From the NCBI GenBank assembly GCA_016650365.1, contig JAENVV010000077.1:1-36553 (forward strand): a stretch of DNA of 36,553 nucleotides, in the 5' to 3' direction. Within the stretch, counting starts at the first letter, position 1. The number at the start of each line of letters is the position of its first letter. The translations under genes and the position numbers were made by a program. Positions 8,485 through 15,815 of the stretch are shown one piece after another. The notes beneath the pieces are model-generated. The model was not told the origin of the DNA, ran no database searches, and saw only the letters and a program-made list of their open reading frames with translations. This DNA comes from Acidimicrobiia bacterium. Lineage in GTDB: Bacteria; Actinomycetota; Acidimicrobiia; Spongiisociales; JAENVV01.

Positions 8485-9353
8485 ACGCTGACTCAGTTTT
8501 CGAAATCCTGCAAGAGGCAAACCCGGTGCCCGACCCGGTCCGATACCGCCAGATGACAACCGCCGGCCTCGCCTTCCTGGCCACAACGAAAGAAAGGACC
8601 CTCCACATGGAGACAATCACCCAAGGGCCAGAGAAGCAAGGACCGCCCACTCGTCGCCGCGGACTGGCCATTGCAGCCGCAGTATTCGTAGTCGTTTTGC
8701 TCGGAGTCGCCCTTGCACTCAGGCCGACATCGGAAGTTATCAGCCCGGCACCGCCCACCACCGTGACCACGATCCCCGAAGCGCCCACGACCGTCGCGAC
8801 CACCCCTGGACCGCCGTTCAGCACCCCGGCCGAGGCGGCCGAGGCATATCTCAACGTTCGATACACCGGCAACTACGGGCAGTTGGAGTCGCTGATGGCA
8901 ACCGAAGGCCGGGACCAAAGCTTAACTTTCGAATTCCCCCGCGACACAGCGCTGATGAGATTGAGGTTCGATTGGATCCAAGCCCTCAGAGGTCCCATCA
9001 CCGATCTGGAATGCGTCGAACTCACGAGTGTCATCGCCAGCTGTAGCTTTACGACCGAGTGGCTGGACGTGACGAGGTTGACAGGCGACGGAACGATCAC
9101 GATGAACCAAAAGTTCACTCTCGACACGGAGGGACGCCTGCTGGCGGTCGGAGAGGAAACCTCCACGTTCGCCGAGGAATGGCGGGCTGCGGTTCGAGCT
9201 TTCGGTGGATGGGTGAATGAGCGACATCCCGACCTCGTAGCCGAGGAAGAGGCGGTTTTCGGAGGAGGCGGCGATTACGTGGTCCGGCCGGCAGAAGAAA
9301 TTATCGCCGATTGGAACGCTGCCAGAGACGAATACCTGGCCGAGAACGGCTGA
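8481..9353 (+). CDS. Single-pass membrane protein, anti-sigma-like partner of the ECF sigma factor
   Basis: 290-aa protein with a short cytoplasmic N-terminus (about 60 residues, including NPVPDPVRY), one membrane helix at about residues 61-80 preceded by RRRG, a Thr/Pro-rich linker, and an extracytoplasmic domain of about 190 residues. The external domain begins TPAEAAEAYLNVRYTGNYGQLESLM, resembling SnoaL/NTF2-like folds; this is only a fold guess. Its ATG overlaps the sigma stop by 4 bp, implying translational coupling, the usual arrangement for sigma/anti-sigma pairs. No ZAS (HxxxCxxC) zinc motif is present in the N-terminus. Name by context: probable membrane regulator of the sigma factor; no catalytic residues recognised. 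Confidence 0.7.
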   Translation: MNADSVFEILQEANPVPDPVRYRQMTTAGLAFLATTKERTLHMETITQGPEKQGPPTRRRGLAIAAAVFVVVLLGVALALRPTSEVISPAPPTTVTTIPEAPTTVATTPGPPFSTPAEAAEAYLNVRYTGNYGQLESLMATEGRDQSLTFEFPRDTALMRLRFDWIQALRGPITDLECVELTSVIASCSFTTEWLDVTRLTGDGTITMNQKFTLDTEGRLLAVGEETSTFAEEWRAAVRAFGGWVNERHPDLVAEEEAVFGGGGDYVVRPAEEIIADWNAARDEYLAENG

Positions 9354-9360
9354 GCAGAGT

Positions 9361-9396
9361 CCTGGCGGCGCCCAAATGAGTTCCAGCGCCGCCAGG
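9361..9396 (+). terminator. Strong hairpin after the sigma/anti-sigma unit
   Basis: Perfect 11-bp inverted repeat: CCTGGCGGCGC (9361-9371) and GCGCCGCCAGG (9386-9396) with a 14-nt loop, 7 bp after the stop codon. No clear T-tract follows, as is common for actinobacterial terminators. Confidence 0.65.
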
Positions 9397-9407
9397 CGTT
9401 CCCGGAT

Positions 9408-9437
9408 GTCCGCAACATCGAAACGCATTCCTGAGGC
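9408..9437 (+). pseudogene. Possible relic of a third MFS gene 3' end
   Basis: The bases from 9408 match the 3' end of MFS gene 2 around 7708-7740 (coding VRNIETGIPDA). Sixteen of the first 17 bases are identical, then about 10 of 13 after a 2-base deletion. No longer homology is evident on either side. It may be a deletion scar or a chance match. Confidence 0.22.
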
Positions 9438-9492
9438 GTAGTGGAAACGATTTAGCTCAGCCCAAGTTCGGGACCGTGCCAGGATAGGCCGG

Positions 9493-11745
9493 ATGGGATT
9501 GGAAGAACTCGTAACCGGATGGGCGAACGATCCCGACCTCGATGGCGAACTCGCTCACCTGGAACGGCTATCCGCACACGGAGCGATATTCGGCGACCTC
9601 GATCCCCCCCTCCCCGCCGACCTTGCCCATCGTCTGGAGGAACTCGGCATCGATCGCCTGTATCGTCACCAGGCCAAAGCGATCGGCGACATCCGACAAG
9701 GCAAGAACACGGTGGTCGTGGCGGGCACCTCGTCTGGCAAGACACTTTGCTACACGATTCCCATTGCTGAAAGGATTCTCGCCCAACCGAAGTCGACCGC
9801 ACTCCTGCTGTATCCAACCAAAGCGCTAGCCCAGGACCAGCTGCGATCTTTCGGCAAGCTCGGGATCGACTCCCTCGTAGCCGCCACCTACGACGGGGAC
9901 ACCGAGATCGACCAACGCCAATGGGTTCGCAAGAACGCCAATGTCATCCTCACCAACCCGGACATGCTCCATCTCGGCATCCTGCCCAACCATGCCAAGT
10001 GGGCGGACTTCTTCGTGCGGCTCAAGTACGTCGTCATCGACGAGATGCACATGTTTCGAGGGATCTTCGGCTCCCACGTTGCGCTCATCCTGCGGCGCCT
10101 TCGCCGCCTAGCCGCCCACTACGGAGCCAATCCAATCTTCATTTTCACCTCGGCGACGATCGGAAACCCGGCCGATCTCGCCACGAAACTCTCCGGCCTG
10201 GAAGTCGGCTTGCGCGATCAGGACGATTCACCGTCGGGTGAGAAGCTGATCGCCCTGTGGAATCCGCCCATCGAAGACGAGGAGCAGGGCCGCCGACGGT
10301 CGGCGATGGCGGAGGCGTCGGATCTCTTTGTGGATCTGGTGCGTCACGACCACCACACCATCGTGTTCTCTCGATCTCGGAAAGCCACCGAACTAATCTA
10401 CGTCTGGAGTCGCGACCGACTCGATCCGGCTCGTAGGGATCGCATCGCCCCCTACCGGGCGGGGTACACCGCCGAATCCCGTCGAGACACGGAGGCAGCA
10501 TTGTTCTCTGGTGACCTGCTCGGCATCACAGCAACAAATGCACTGGAGCTAGGTATCGACGTCGGGTCGCTCGATGCCGCCATTATCAACACGTTCCCTG
10601 GGACGATTTCGTCGTTTCGCCAGCAAGCGGGCCGGGCTGGCCGGACGCAACGGGCATCGGTCGCCGTGCTGGTCGGTGGTGAGGACGCCCTCGATCAATA
10701 CTTCATGAACCATCCCCGGGAGTTGTTCGACCGGACACCGGAATCGGTAGTCATCAATCCTTCCAACCCTCTTGTGCTGCAGGCGCATGTTGCTTGCGCC
10801 GCTCACGAGCTACCCCTTGAACCGGCAGACTCGGAATTTCTTGGCGATGACACCGAAGAGGCCGCCACCGCCTTGGCGGCGGAAGGACATCTCGAACTCA
10901 GACGGGGCCGACTCATGTGGACTCACCAGCAGCCGCCCGCACCTCGCATTTCGATCCGATCGTCTGGAGGGCCGACCTACACGATCACGTCCGACGAGGG
11001 ATTGCTGGGGACGATGGAGGAGACCAGGGCTTTTACCGACGCTCACCCGGACGCCGTCTACCTACACCAGGGCGAAACGTTCGTGGTCGAGGACCTTGAC
11101 CTTCGCCGCCATGAGATCCGGGTCAGGTCGGGCGACGTCAACTACTACACCCAGGCCAAGTCGGAGAAGCTCCTCGAGGTGCTCCAGACGTTCGAGTCGC
11201 GACCACTCGGTCAGCTGACTCAGCACTTCGGAACCATCCGGGTCGAAAGCCAGGTCGTCGGCTATCAGAAGAAGAAGCTAGGCAGTGGGGAAACGATTTC
11301 GCATGAGTGGCTGGACTTACCAGCCTCGGTCTTCGAGACGCAAGGCGTATGGTTGGAGATCCCGGAATCGTTGGTGGGCGACATGTCGACCGATCGCCTG
11401 CTCGGGACTCTCCATGCTGCCGAACACGCCGGGATAGCCATGCTGCCGCTGTTCGCGGTCTGCGACCGCTGGGATATCGGGGGCCTGTCCACCAACTGGC
11501 ACCCTGACCTGGGTGGCCCGGCCATCTTCATCTATGAGGCGTATCCGGGTGGGGCGGGAATCTCACCGGTCGCTTTCGAGATCGGCGCCGACCACTGGAA
11601 GGCCACCCGGGATGCCATTAACGATTGCCCGTGCAAATCGGGCTGTCCGAGCTGCGTCGTGTCCCCGAAGTGCGGAAACTTCAACGAACCGTTGGACAAG
11701 AAAGGCGCCGTCGAGTTTCTCGACCGGGCGTTGGGGTCCGGGTAA
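9493..11745 (+). CDS. DEAD/DEAH-box helicase with DUF1998 zinc domain (MrfA/YprA, Rv3649-like)
   Basis: Superfamily 2 ATP-dependent helicase, 750 aa, cytoplasmic. Motifs: Q-like LYRHQAKAI; Walker A AGTSSGKT (residues 77-84); Walker B DEMH (183-186); motif III SAT (about 220); TNALELGID (motif V); QQAGRAGR (377-384, motif VI). The C-terminal DUF1998 region carries Cys712, 714, 718, 721 and 727, expected to bind zinc. Related B. subtilis MrfA acts in mitomycin-type DNA damage repair. In actinobacteria the orthologue sits by the Tad-like operon and has been named the 'helicase/secretion neighbourhood' helicase, which fits the operon at 13601-17397. Start chosen at 9493, where the sequence begins MGLEELVTGW; no SD is obvious, and a CAGGAT box 7 nt upstream would fit leaderless expression. 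Confidence 0.92.
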   Translation: MGLEELVTGWANDPDLDGELAHLERLSAHGAIFGDLDPPLPADLAHRLEELGIDRLYRHQAKAIGDIRQGKNTVVVAGTSSGKTLCYTIPIAERILAQPKSTALLLYPTKALAQDQLRSFGKLGIDSLVAATYDGDTEIDQRQWVRKNANVILTNPDMLHLGILPNHAKWADFFVRLKYVVIDEMHMFRGIFGSHVALILRRLRRLAAHYGANPIFIFTSATIGNPADLATKLSGLEVGLRDQDDSPSGEKLIALWNPPIEDEEQGRRRSAMAEASDLFVDLVRHDHHTIVFSRSRKATELIYVWSRDRLDPARRDRIAPYRAGYTAESRRDTEAALFSGDLLGITATNALELGIDVGSLDAAIINTFPGTISSFRQQAGRAGRTQRASVAVLVGGEDALDQYFMNHPRELFDRTPESVVINPSNPLVLQAHVACAAHELPLEPADSEFLGDDTEEAATALAAEGHLELRRGRLMWTHQQPPAPRISIRSSGGPTYTITSDEGLLGTMEETRAFTDAHPDAVYLHQGETFVVEDLDLRRHEIRVRSGDVNYYTQAKSEKLLEVLQTFESRPLGQLTQHFGTIRVESQVVGYQKKKLGSGETISHEWLDLPASVFETQGVWLEIPESLVGDMSTDRLLGTLHAAEHAGIAMLPLFAVCDRWDIGGLSTNWHPDLGGPAIFIYEAYPGGAGISPVAFEIGADHWKATRDAINDCPCKSGCPSCVVSPKCGNFNEPLDKKGAVEFLDRALGSG

Positions 11746-11772
11746 TCGGCGCCCGCACCACCTTGTCGACAT

Positions 11773-11817
11773 CGAGTGTGCATACGATTTTCGATATCAG
11801 TCCTGGATGCACACTCG
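11773..11817. terminator. Bidirectional terminator between convergent helicase and SGNH genes
   Basis: Perfect 11-bp inverted repeat CGAGTGTGCAT (11773-11783) and ATGCACACTCG (11807-11817) with a 23-nt loop. It fills the 73-bp gap between two convergent genes and ends 1 bp from the SGNH stop codon. Symmetry and position suggest it serves both strands. Confidence 0.65.
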
Positions 11818-11818
11818 C

Positions 11819-12550
11819 TCAGAGTCGGCTGATGGCTTCTTCGAGATGTGGAAGCAGGGTCTCGGCCCAGATCTGATGGCCGGCAGCGTTGACATGGAAC
11901 AAGTCCGGAGAAAACGTGTTTGACGTCTGCTTGAAGCGGGGGGCGGCCACCTCACGAATGGGAACCTTGATGATCCGGTCTGAGGTTTCCGCTACCCGAA
12001 GATGAACATCATCCATGAGGGTTCCCCGGTACCGGGCAATGGCGTTCAGAGGCCAGGGAAGCCGGGGGATATCAGCAAGATCGCCGACTCCCGCCAGAAT
12101 CACCACTTCGGCATGGCCGAGCAGTTGCTCGACCGCTTGCGATAGCCACCGTTCGGTCTGGCGAACGCTCGTGCCATGCAGGGCGTCGTTGCTGCCTACC
12201 GCCACAATGGCGATGTCAACCTTCCCGACCAACGGCGCCTGGGAAAGCGCCACATCTTTGGCCTGGCTACCGCCGACGCCAAAGGATTGGACCTCGATGT
12301 GGTATCGATCACTCAGCATCCCGGCCGCCTGCCGGATCCAGATATCCTGGCTGTCATCCAATCCGGGTCCGGTCAACGTCGAGTCGCCGAGGGTGGCGAT
12401 CTTCAGCGCAGGCAGATTCGGATCGCCGACCGAAGCCGACGCATCGAAGCCTTCGAACGACGGCAGCGGGCGCTTCACGACATAGGCCAGCTGACCGGCC
12501 AGCAGTGCAAAGGATCCGAGTGCGAGTCGCGCGGCGAGTTTGCGTACCAC
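11819..12550 (-). CDS. SGNH/GDSL-family hydrolase, membrane-anchored or secreted
   Basis: 243-aa esterase/lipase-type hydrolase. The N-terminal 25 residues (RKLAARLALGSFALLAGQLAYVV) form a signal peptide or anchor, so it probably acts outside the membrane. The four SGNH blocks are visible: GDS with nucleophile Ser57; Gly in SFGVGGSQA (about 92); GSND with Asn121; and SPDLFHVN with Asp216 and His219. Substrate unknown; relatives deacylate lipids or acetylated carbohydrates. The start is GTG at 12550. A TAACTT hexamer at 12562-12557 lies exactly 6 nt before it, indicating a leaderless transcript, and no SD is appropriately placed. Confidence 0.88.
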   Translation of the reverse strand: MVRKLAARLALGSFALLAGQLAYVVKRPLPSFEGFDASASVGDPNLPALKIATLGDSTLTGPGLDDSQDIWIRQAAGMLSDRYHIEVQSFGVGGSQAKDVALSQAPLVGKVDIAIVAVGSNDALHGTSVRQTERWLSQAVEQLLGHAEVVILAGVGDLADIPRLPWPLNAIARYRGTLMDDVHLRVAETSDRIIKVPIREVAAPRFKQTSNTFSPDLFHVNAAGHQIWAETLLPHLEEAISRL

Positions 12551-12672
12551 GACGCCAAGTTACTCCACCTGCGTCAGTAGATCGCACTGCAAGCAGGTTT
12601 CAAGCCTCCTTCAACCCGTACCTCGTACGTTCCCATCACAACCAGAAATGCTGGATGTGAGAAGGGGACATC

Positions 12673-12867
12673 ATGCAGACGGATTACAGGTTGATGATGG
12701 CAATTCGGTCCGCCGATCTGGACCACGGCCAAAAGCCACACCTGGCAAGACACCAAACATGGACCCAACGCTACGCCGCAGATGGGCATGGGAGGCGACG
12801 ATACGCCTGGTACGTGGCTTCAGCAAGCGTGATCGCGGCAGTGGTGGGCGGCCTGGCCATCTCGTAG
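12673..12867 (+). CDS. Small membrane protein, 64 aa, unknown function
   Basis: Unrecognised. It has a hydrophilic, His/Arg-rich N-terminal part of about 43 residues and one C-terminal hydrophobic helix (WYVASASVIAAVVGGLAIS). Placement of the helix at the end suggests a tail-anchored protein with its N-terminus in the cytoplasm. AAGGGG at 12660-12665, about 7 nt before the ATG, is a good ribosome binding site and is the main support for translation. It lies alone between the divergent SGNH gene and the CDF-like gene. Confidence 0.55.
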   Translation: MQTDYRLMMAIRSADLDHGQKPHLARHQTWTQRYAADGHGRRRYAWYVASASVIAAVVGGLAIS

Positions 12868-12958
12868 TGACCCAGCGGAAGTGTCTTCAACGTTTCGGAT
12901 CGGGCGATCTGCCGATTCATTCGAGCGTTTCCGACTTGGGAGACCCTTCAGGTAATGG

Positions 12959-12970
12959 CATGATCCCTGG
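12959..12970 (+). promoter_or_regulatory. Leaderless promoter of the CDF-like gene
   Basis: CATGAT (12959-12964) sits 6 nt before the GTG start, with TTGGGA (12936-12941) 17 bp upstream as -35. There is no room for a 5' UTR, so the transcript should begin at or next to the start codon. Confidence 0.5.
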
Positions 12971-13588
12971 GTGAACGAGATCACCCCTCACCGAGCCGCC
13001 CTTCAACGGCGGGCTTTGCGACTTGAGTATTCGACCATCGCCTGGAACATCGGCGAAGCGGTACTAACGATCACCCTCGGGACGATGGCTGGCTCGCTGG
13101 CCCTCATCGGTTTTGGCACCGTGTCGATTGTGGAGGTATTCGCCTCTTCGGTGGTCGTGTGGCATCTACTACCTGGTCACGCCCAGGATCACAAGGGCCG
13201 CACCCGCCGGGCGCTTCGGCTCACGGCGATGGCCTTCTTGCTCCTCGCCGTAGGCCTCATGGTCGCCGCAGTGAGTGACCTCACCAGCGGGCGGCAGGCC
13301 GGAGAATCACCGTGGGGAATCGCCTATTTGGCTGTAACTGCGTTCGTGATGTTCGGATTGGCATGGCTGAAGCGACGGACCGCGTTCGGTCTCGACTCGG
13401 CACCGCTGCGCTCCGAGGCAACCCTGACGTTTCTCGATGGAGTCCTATCGACCGCCACGCTGATCGGCCTGGCCCTCAACGCCTATATCGGCTGGTGGTG
13501 GGCCGATCCGGCTGCGGCCATTCTCGTTGCGCTGGCGGCCTTCAACGAAGCCAGAGAAAACTGGAACGAGGCCGACGAACTCGGCTGA
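12971..13588 (+). CDS. Cation transporter, CDF/TMEM163-like
   Basis: 205-aa membrane protein with about six predicted helices, resembling the cation diffusion facilitator group. Helix 2 contains SLALIGFGTVSIVEVFASS, which lines up with the GFGxDSxIE motif of this subgroup; the usual Asp is Val here. Helix 5 contains SEATLTFLDGVLS, and helix 6 AYIGWWWADPAAA, the conserved DP before the C-terminus. There is no C-terminal cytoplasmic metallochaperone-like domain. Metal and direction are unknown, and loss of one presumed metal ligand makes transport uncertain. It begins with GTG and is convergent with the Tad operon, 12 bp between stops. Confidence 0.72.
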   Translation: MNEITPHRAALQRRALRLEYSTIAWNIGEAVLTITLGTMAGSLALIGFGTVSIVEVFASSVVVWHLLPGHAQDHKGRTRRALRLTAMAFLLLAVGLMVAAVSDLTSGRQAGESPWGIAYLAVTAFVMFGLAWLKRRTAFGLDSAPLRSEATLTFLDGVLSTATLIGLALNAYIGWWWADPAAAILVALAAFNEARENWNEADELG

Positions 13589-13600
13589 GACCCCTGTCCG

Positions 13601-13975
13601 TCAGCGGAGGAGCGCCACCGGTTCGAACTCAGCCGTGGCCGAGCGAGAGATGGCGACCGCTCCGAGCAGCCAAACATCGAGCGGGACTCGCACCGTAACT
13701 GTGACTCGGCGGACTTGCCAGGTACGGTCAACCGGGCAAACGCAAGTCACCAGATCGGCACCGTTGACCGACGCATATTGCCTGGCCAGAGTCAACGGCG
13801 AACCCCCCATGAAGGTCTCAGGAGCGGCGGCCAGAGCAGCAGCATCAGCCGCGGTCTGCGCACGAACTGCCGCCATCTGACCCCCGGCAAGAACCCCGAT
13901 GCCCATTCCTGCGAGCAACAGAGCTGCGAGAAGGGCGAGGATCAGGACCGTAACGCTCCCCCGGTCCTCAGTCAC
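13601..13975 (-). CDS. TadG/Rv3654c-like pseudopilin
   Basis: Last gene of the Tad-like operon, 124 aa. The N-terminus reads TEDRG followed by SVTVLILALLAALLLAGMG, a class III prepilin-type signal with a hydrophobic helix, then AQTAADAAALAAA as in Tad 'pilus assembly' proteins. After the presumed cleavage Gly, position 5 is Leu rather than Glu, as in Rv3654c-type proteins. The remainder is a small beta-rich external domain with a single CVCP pair of cysteines. Start GTG overlaps the TadE stop (GTGA). Confidence 0.82.
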   Translation of the reverse strand: MTEDRGSVTVLILALLAALLLAGMGIGVLAGGQMAAVRAQTAADAAALAAAPETFMGGSPLTLARQYASVNGADLVTCVCPVDRTWQVRRVTVTVRVPLDVWLLGAVAISRSATAEFEPVALLR

Positions 13976-14316
13976 GACTCGACGCGCATGGCGGCATCGG
14001 CCTGCAATGTGATCGGTAGGCCGAACACCCGGACCGGCAAACGGATAACGACCGTCGCCGATTCGCCCACCACGAACGGCCGATCAACGGTGATCGAGGC
14101 GTCGGATGCCAATTCACCGAGGGCCCCTCGGGTGGCGGACACCGCCTCAGCCGGGTCGGCGGCGATAGCCGCCACCCGAACCCCCTCCCGAGCTGCTTGA
14201 GCAAGCTCGAGTTGGGTCCGGGCGACGACCACCACCTCGGTCACGGCGAGCACCACCAGCACAATGGCCGGAATGACGAGTGCGAACTCGACGGCTGCCG
14301 AACCGCGCTCACTCAT
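13972..14316 (-). CDS. TadE-like pseudopilin
   Basis: 114 aa from the ATG at 14316, giving MSERGSAAVEFALVIPAIVL. The motif RG|SAAVEF puts Glu at +5 and Phe at +6 after the cleavage Gly, the TadE/Flp prepilin pattern, followed by about 22 hydrophobic residues and ARTQLELAQAAREGVRVAA, a TadE hallmark. A longer reading frame extends upstream, but the ATG at 14316 is chosen because it overlaps the pilin stop by 4 bp (ATGA) and places the prepilin signal at the N-terminus. Likely a minor pilin or assembly factor at the outer face of the membrane. Confidence 0.87.
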   Translation of the reverse strand: MSERGSAAVEFALVIPAIVLVVLAVTEVVVVARTQLELAQAAREGVRVAAIAADPAEAVSATRGALGELASDASITVDRPFVVGESATVVIRLPVRVFGLPITLQADAAMRVES

Positions 14317-14501
14317 CCCTTGACGAACCCGACAACTTTGCTCAAGACCGAGGAGAACAGGTTCGAAATGAGACCATCCGAACTCATCCATCCGATCAAA
14401 GCCAACGCGATGGCAGCGGCGGCCAATATGACGAGAACGTACTCCACCGTTCCCTGGCCCCGATCTCCGGCGAAGACCCGTGAGCGAATTACTTGCAGCA
14501 T
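14313..14501 (-). CDS. Flp-type pilin (DUF4244-like)
   Basis: 62-aa prepilin, probably the major subunit of the structure built by this operon. The leader ends DRG, then QGTVEYVLVILAAAAIALALIGW: cleavage after Gly gives Glu at +5 and Tyr at +6, the exact Flp signature (G/xxxxEY). A strong SD (AAAGGAG, 14514-14508) precedes the ATG, the best in the operon, which fits high synthesis of a pilin. It is the only gene in the cluster with a real gap upstream (52 bp), and that gap contains a GC-rich palindromic stretch. Confidence 0.87.
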   Translation of the reverse strand: MLQVIRSRVFAGDRGQGTVEYVLVILAAAAIALALIGWMSSDGLISNLFSSVLSKVVGFVKG

Positions 14502-14553
14502 GGCTGCTCCTTTGTTTCATCTGCCGGCGGCCGGCCGGTCCGGGAGGAAGACT

Positions 14554-15198
14554 TCATGGGAGCGGAAATACCGGTCCGAGCAACCGCCGCCCCGATTCAA
14601 GGACGGACGGGCCGACCGTCAACACGACAAACCCAGGAAGGATGAGCAACGCCAGTGGCACGGTGAGTTTCACCGGCAATCGGCGGGCTGCCTCGGTCAC
14701 CTTGAGGCGGCGAGCTTCGCGCTGCTCCTCGACAAATCCGGCGATGGCATCGCCGATGCTGGCCCCAGTGGTGTGCGACCTGGCCAGGACCGCGAACAAG
14801 CGGCAACAGGGACCTTCCGCCTCCGAGAGGGCCAGAGCCATCCCGTCGCGTCGGGCGGCTCGCAGCAACGACCGGACGTCGGTGGCGACCGCATCGCACA
14901 GCCCGACGCTTGCCACCGAACACGCCGACGACAGAGACAGACCGGCATTGACTGCCACGTACAGCCCACGGGCGAACACAGCAACGTCGTGTTCTGCTCG
15001 CTGCCGATCCCGGCGGGTTCGGACCGCCCTGTTCACCACGATTCCGCCGAATCCCCCTAGCGCGACCAGACCAAGGACGACGGGCGACACAGCCAACAGA
15101 CCGAGAGTCGCGCCGACACCCACGGAATATCTGATTCCGAAGCGAACCCGGAGCGGCTCCCACCCGAGGACGGCAGCCAGAACAAGTGCGGCGGTCAT
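14554..15198 (-). CDS. tadC: TadC-like inner-membrane platform protein (T2SS F domain)
   Basis: 214 aa from ATG 15198 (MTAALVLAAVLGW). It contains the T2SSF domain, with several membrane segments: two N-terminal, one near the C-terminus (LPVKLTVPLALLILPGFVVLTVGP, characteristic of TadC). It should pair with TadB to form the platform on which the ATPase acts. A longer reading frame exists upstream to 15330, but this would overlap TadB by 136 bp and its extra residues look unlike protein; the ATGA overlap at 15195-15198 supports the shorter start. Confidence 0.85.
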   Translation of the reverse strand: MTAALVLAAVLGWEPLRVRFGIRYSVGVGATLGLLAVSPVVLGLVALGGFGGIVVNRAVRTRRDRQRAEHDVAVFARGLYVAVNAGLSLSSACSVASVGLCDAVATDVRSLLRAARRDGMALALSEAEGPCCRLFAVLARSHTTGASIGDAIAGFVEEQREARRLKVTEAARRLPVKLTVPLALLILPGFVVLTVGPSVLESGRRLLGPVFPLP

Positions 15199-15815
15199 CG
15201 CACGGCCCCACGGAGCAGCACGCCGACGGTCACCGCACCGGCCCCTAGTAGGGCCAACCCCAGGCTGAGGATCCCGACTCCCAGTCCGGTCGAGGCGAGT
15301 TCTCCTAGCCGACCGGTAACGGCTTGCCACATGAGGAACAGAACCGGCAGACCCCCCACCACGAGCGAGGACACTTTTGCCTGAGCGGTGGCTGCCCGCA
15401 GCTCCCGGTATAGGGCACGATCCTCGGCGGCTACCTGGGCCAGGCTCTCGAACATCGAGGCAGTCCCGCCCCCCGTCTCACCCGCCACTCTGATGGCGGC
15501 CGCGGTGGCCATCCCGTTCTGAGCGAGTTTGGCGGCCACTCCATCTGCCAGATCGGAGATCGGGACTCCCACCGCCGACAACCGCACCAGCGACCCCAGT
15601 TGCAGCTCAGGCGCGCGGTCTGCAGCCGCTTCGAATGCCCCTCGCAACGCCGCCCCGGCCCGTAATTCCGAAGCCATGCCAGCCAGAAATCGCGCCTCGG
15701 CATTCGTTCGCTGAAGCGCAGTAAGCCGCGTCGTCGATGTCCGCCAACGGTCCCGGGACCGGGGACGCCATTCGGCGCCAACCGCGATCGCAACTAGTAC
15801 GAGGACGACAGCCAT
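15195..15815 (-). CDS. tadB: TadB-like inner-membrane platform protein (T2SS F domain)
   Basis: 206 aa with an N-terminal helix (VVLVLVAIAVGAEW), a cytoplasmic four-helix T2SSF region (RFLAGMASELRAGAALRGAF ... GVAAKLAQNG...ETGGGTASMFESLA), then YRELRAATAQAKVSSLVVGGLPVLFLMW leading into the membrane. Shorter than proteobacterial TadB, as usual for the actinobacterial forms. It overlaps the ATPase gene by 22 bp. Confidence 0.87.
   Translation of the reverse strand: MAVVLVLVAIAVGAEWRPRSRDRWRTSTTRLTALQRTNAEARFLAGMASELRAGAALRGAFEAAADRAPELQLGSLVRLSAVGVPISDLADGVAAKLAQNGMATAAAIRVAGETGGGTASMFESLAQVAAEDRALYRELRAATAQAKVSSLVVGGLPVLFLMWQAVTGRLGELASTGLGVGILSLGLALLGAGAVTVGVLLRGAVR

Noticed and set aside
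14317-14520. Longer N-terminus for the TadE-like protein
   Set aside because: It would overlap the pilin gene entirely and bury the prepilin signal; the ATGA overlap at 14313-14316 is typical of this operon.
15199-15330. Longer N-terminus for TadC
   Set aside because: Arg-rich residues without homology, overlapping TadB; the ATGA junction supports 15198.
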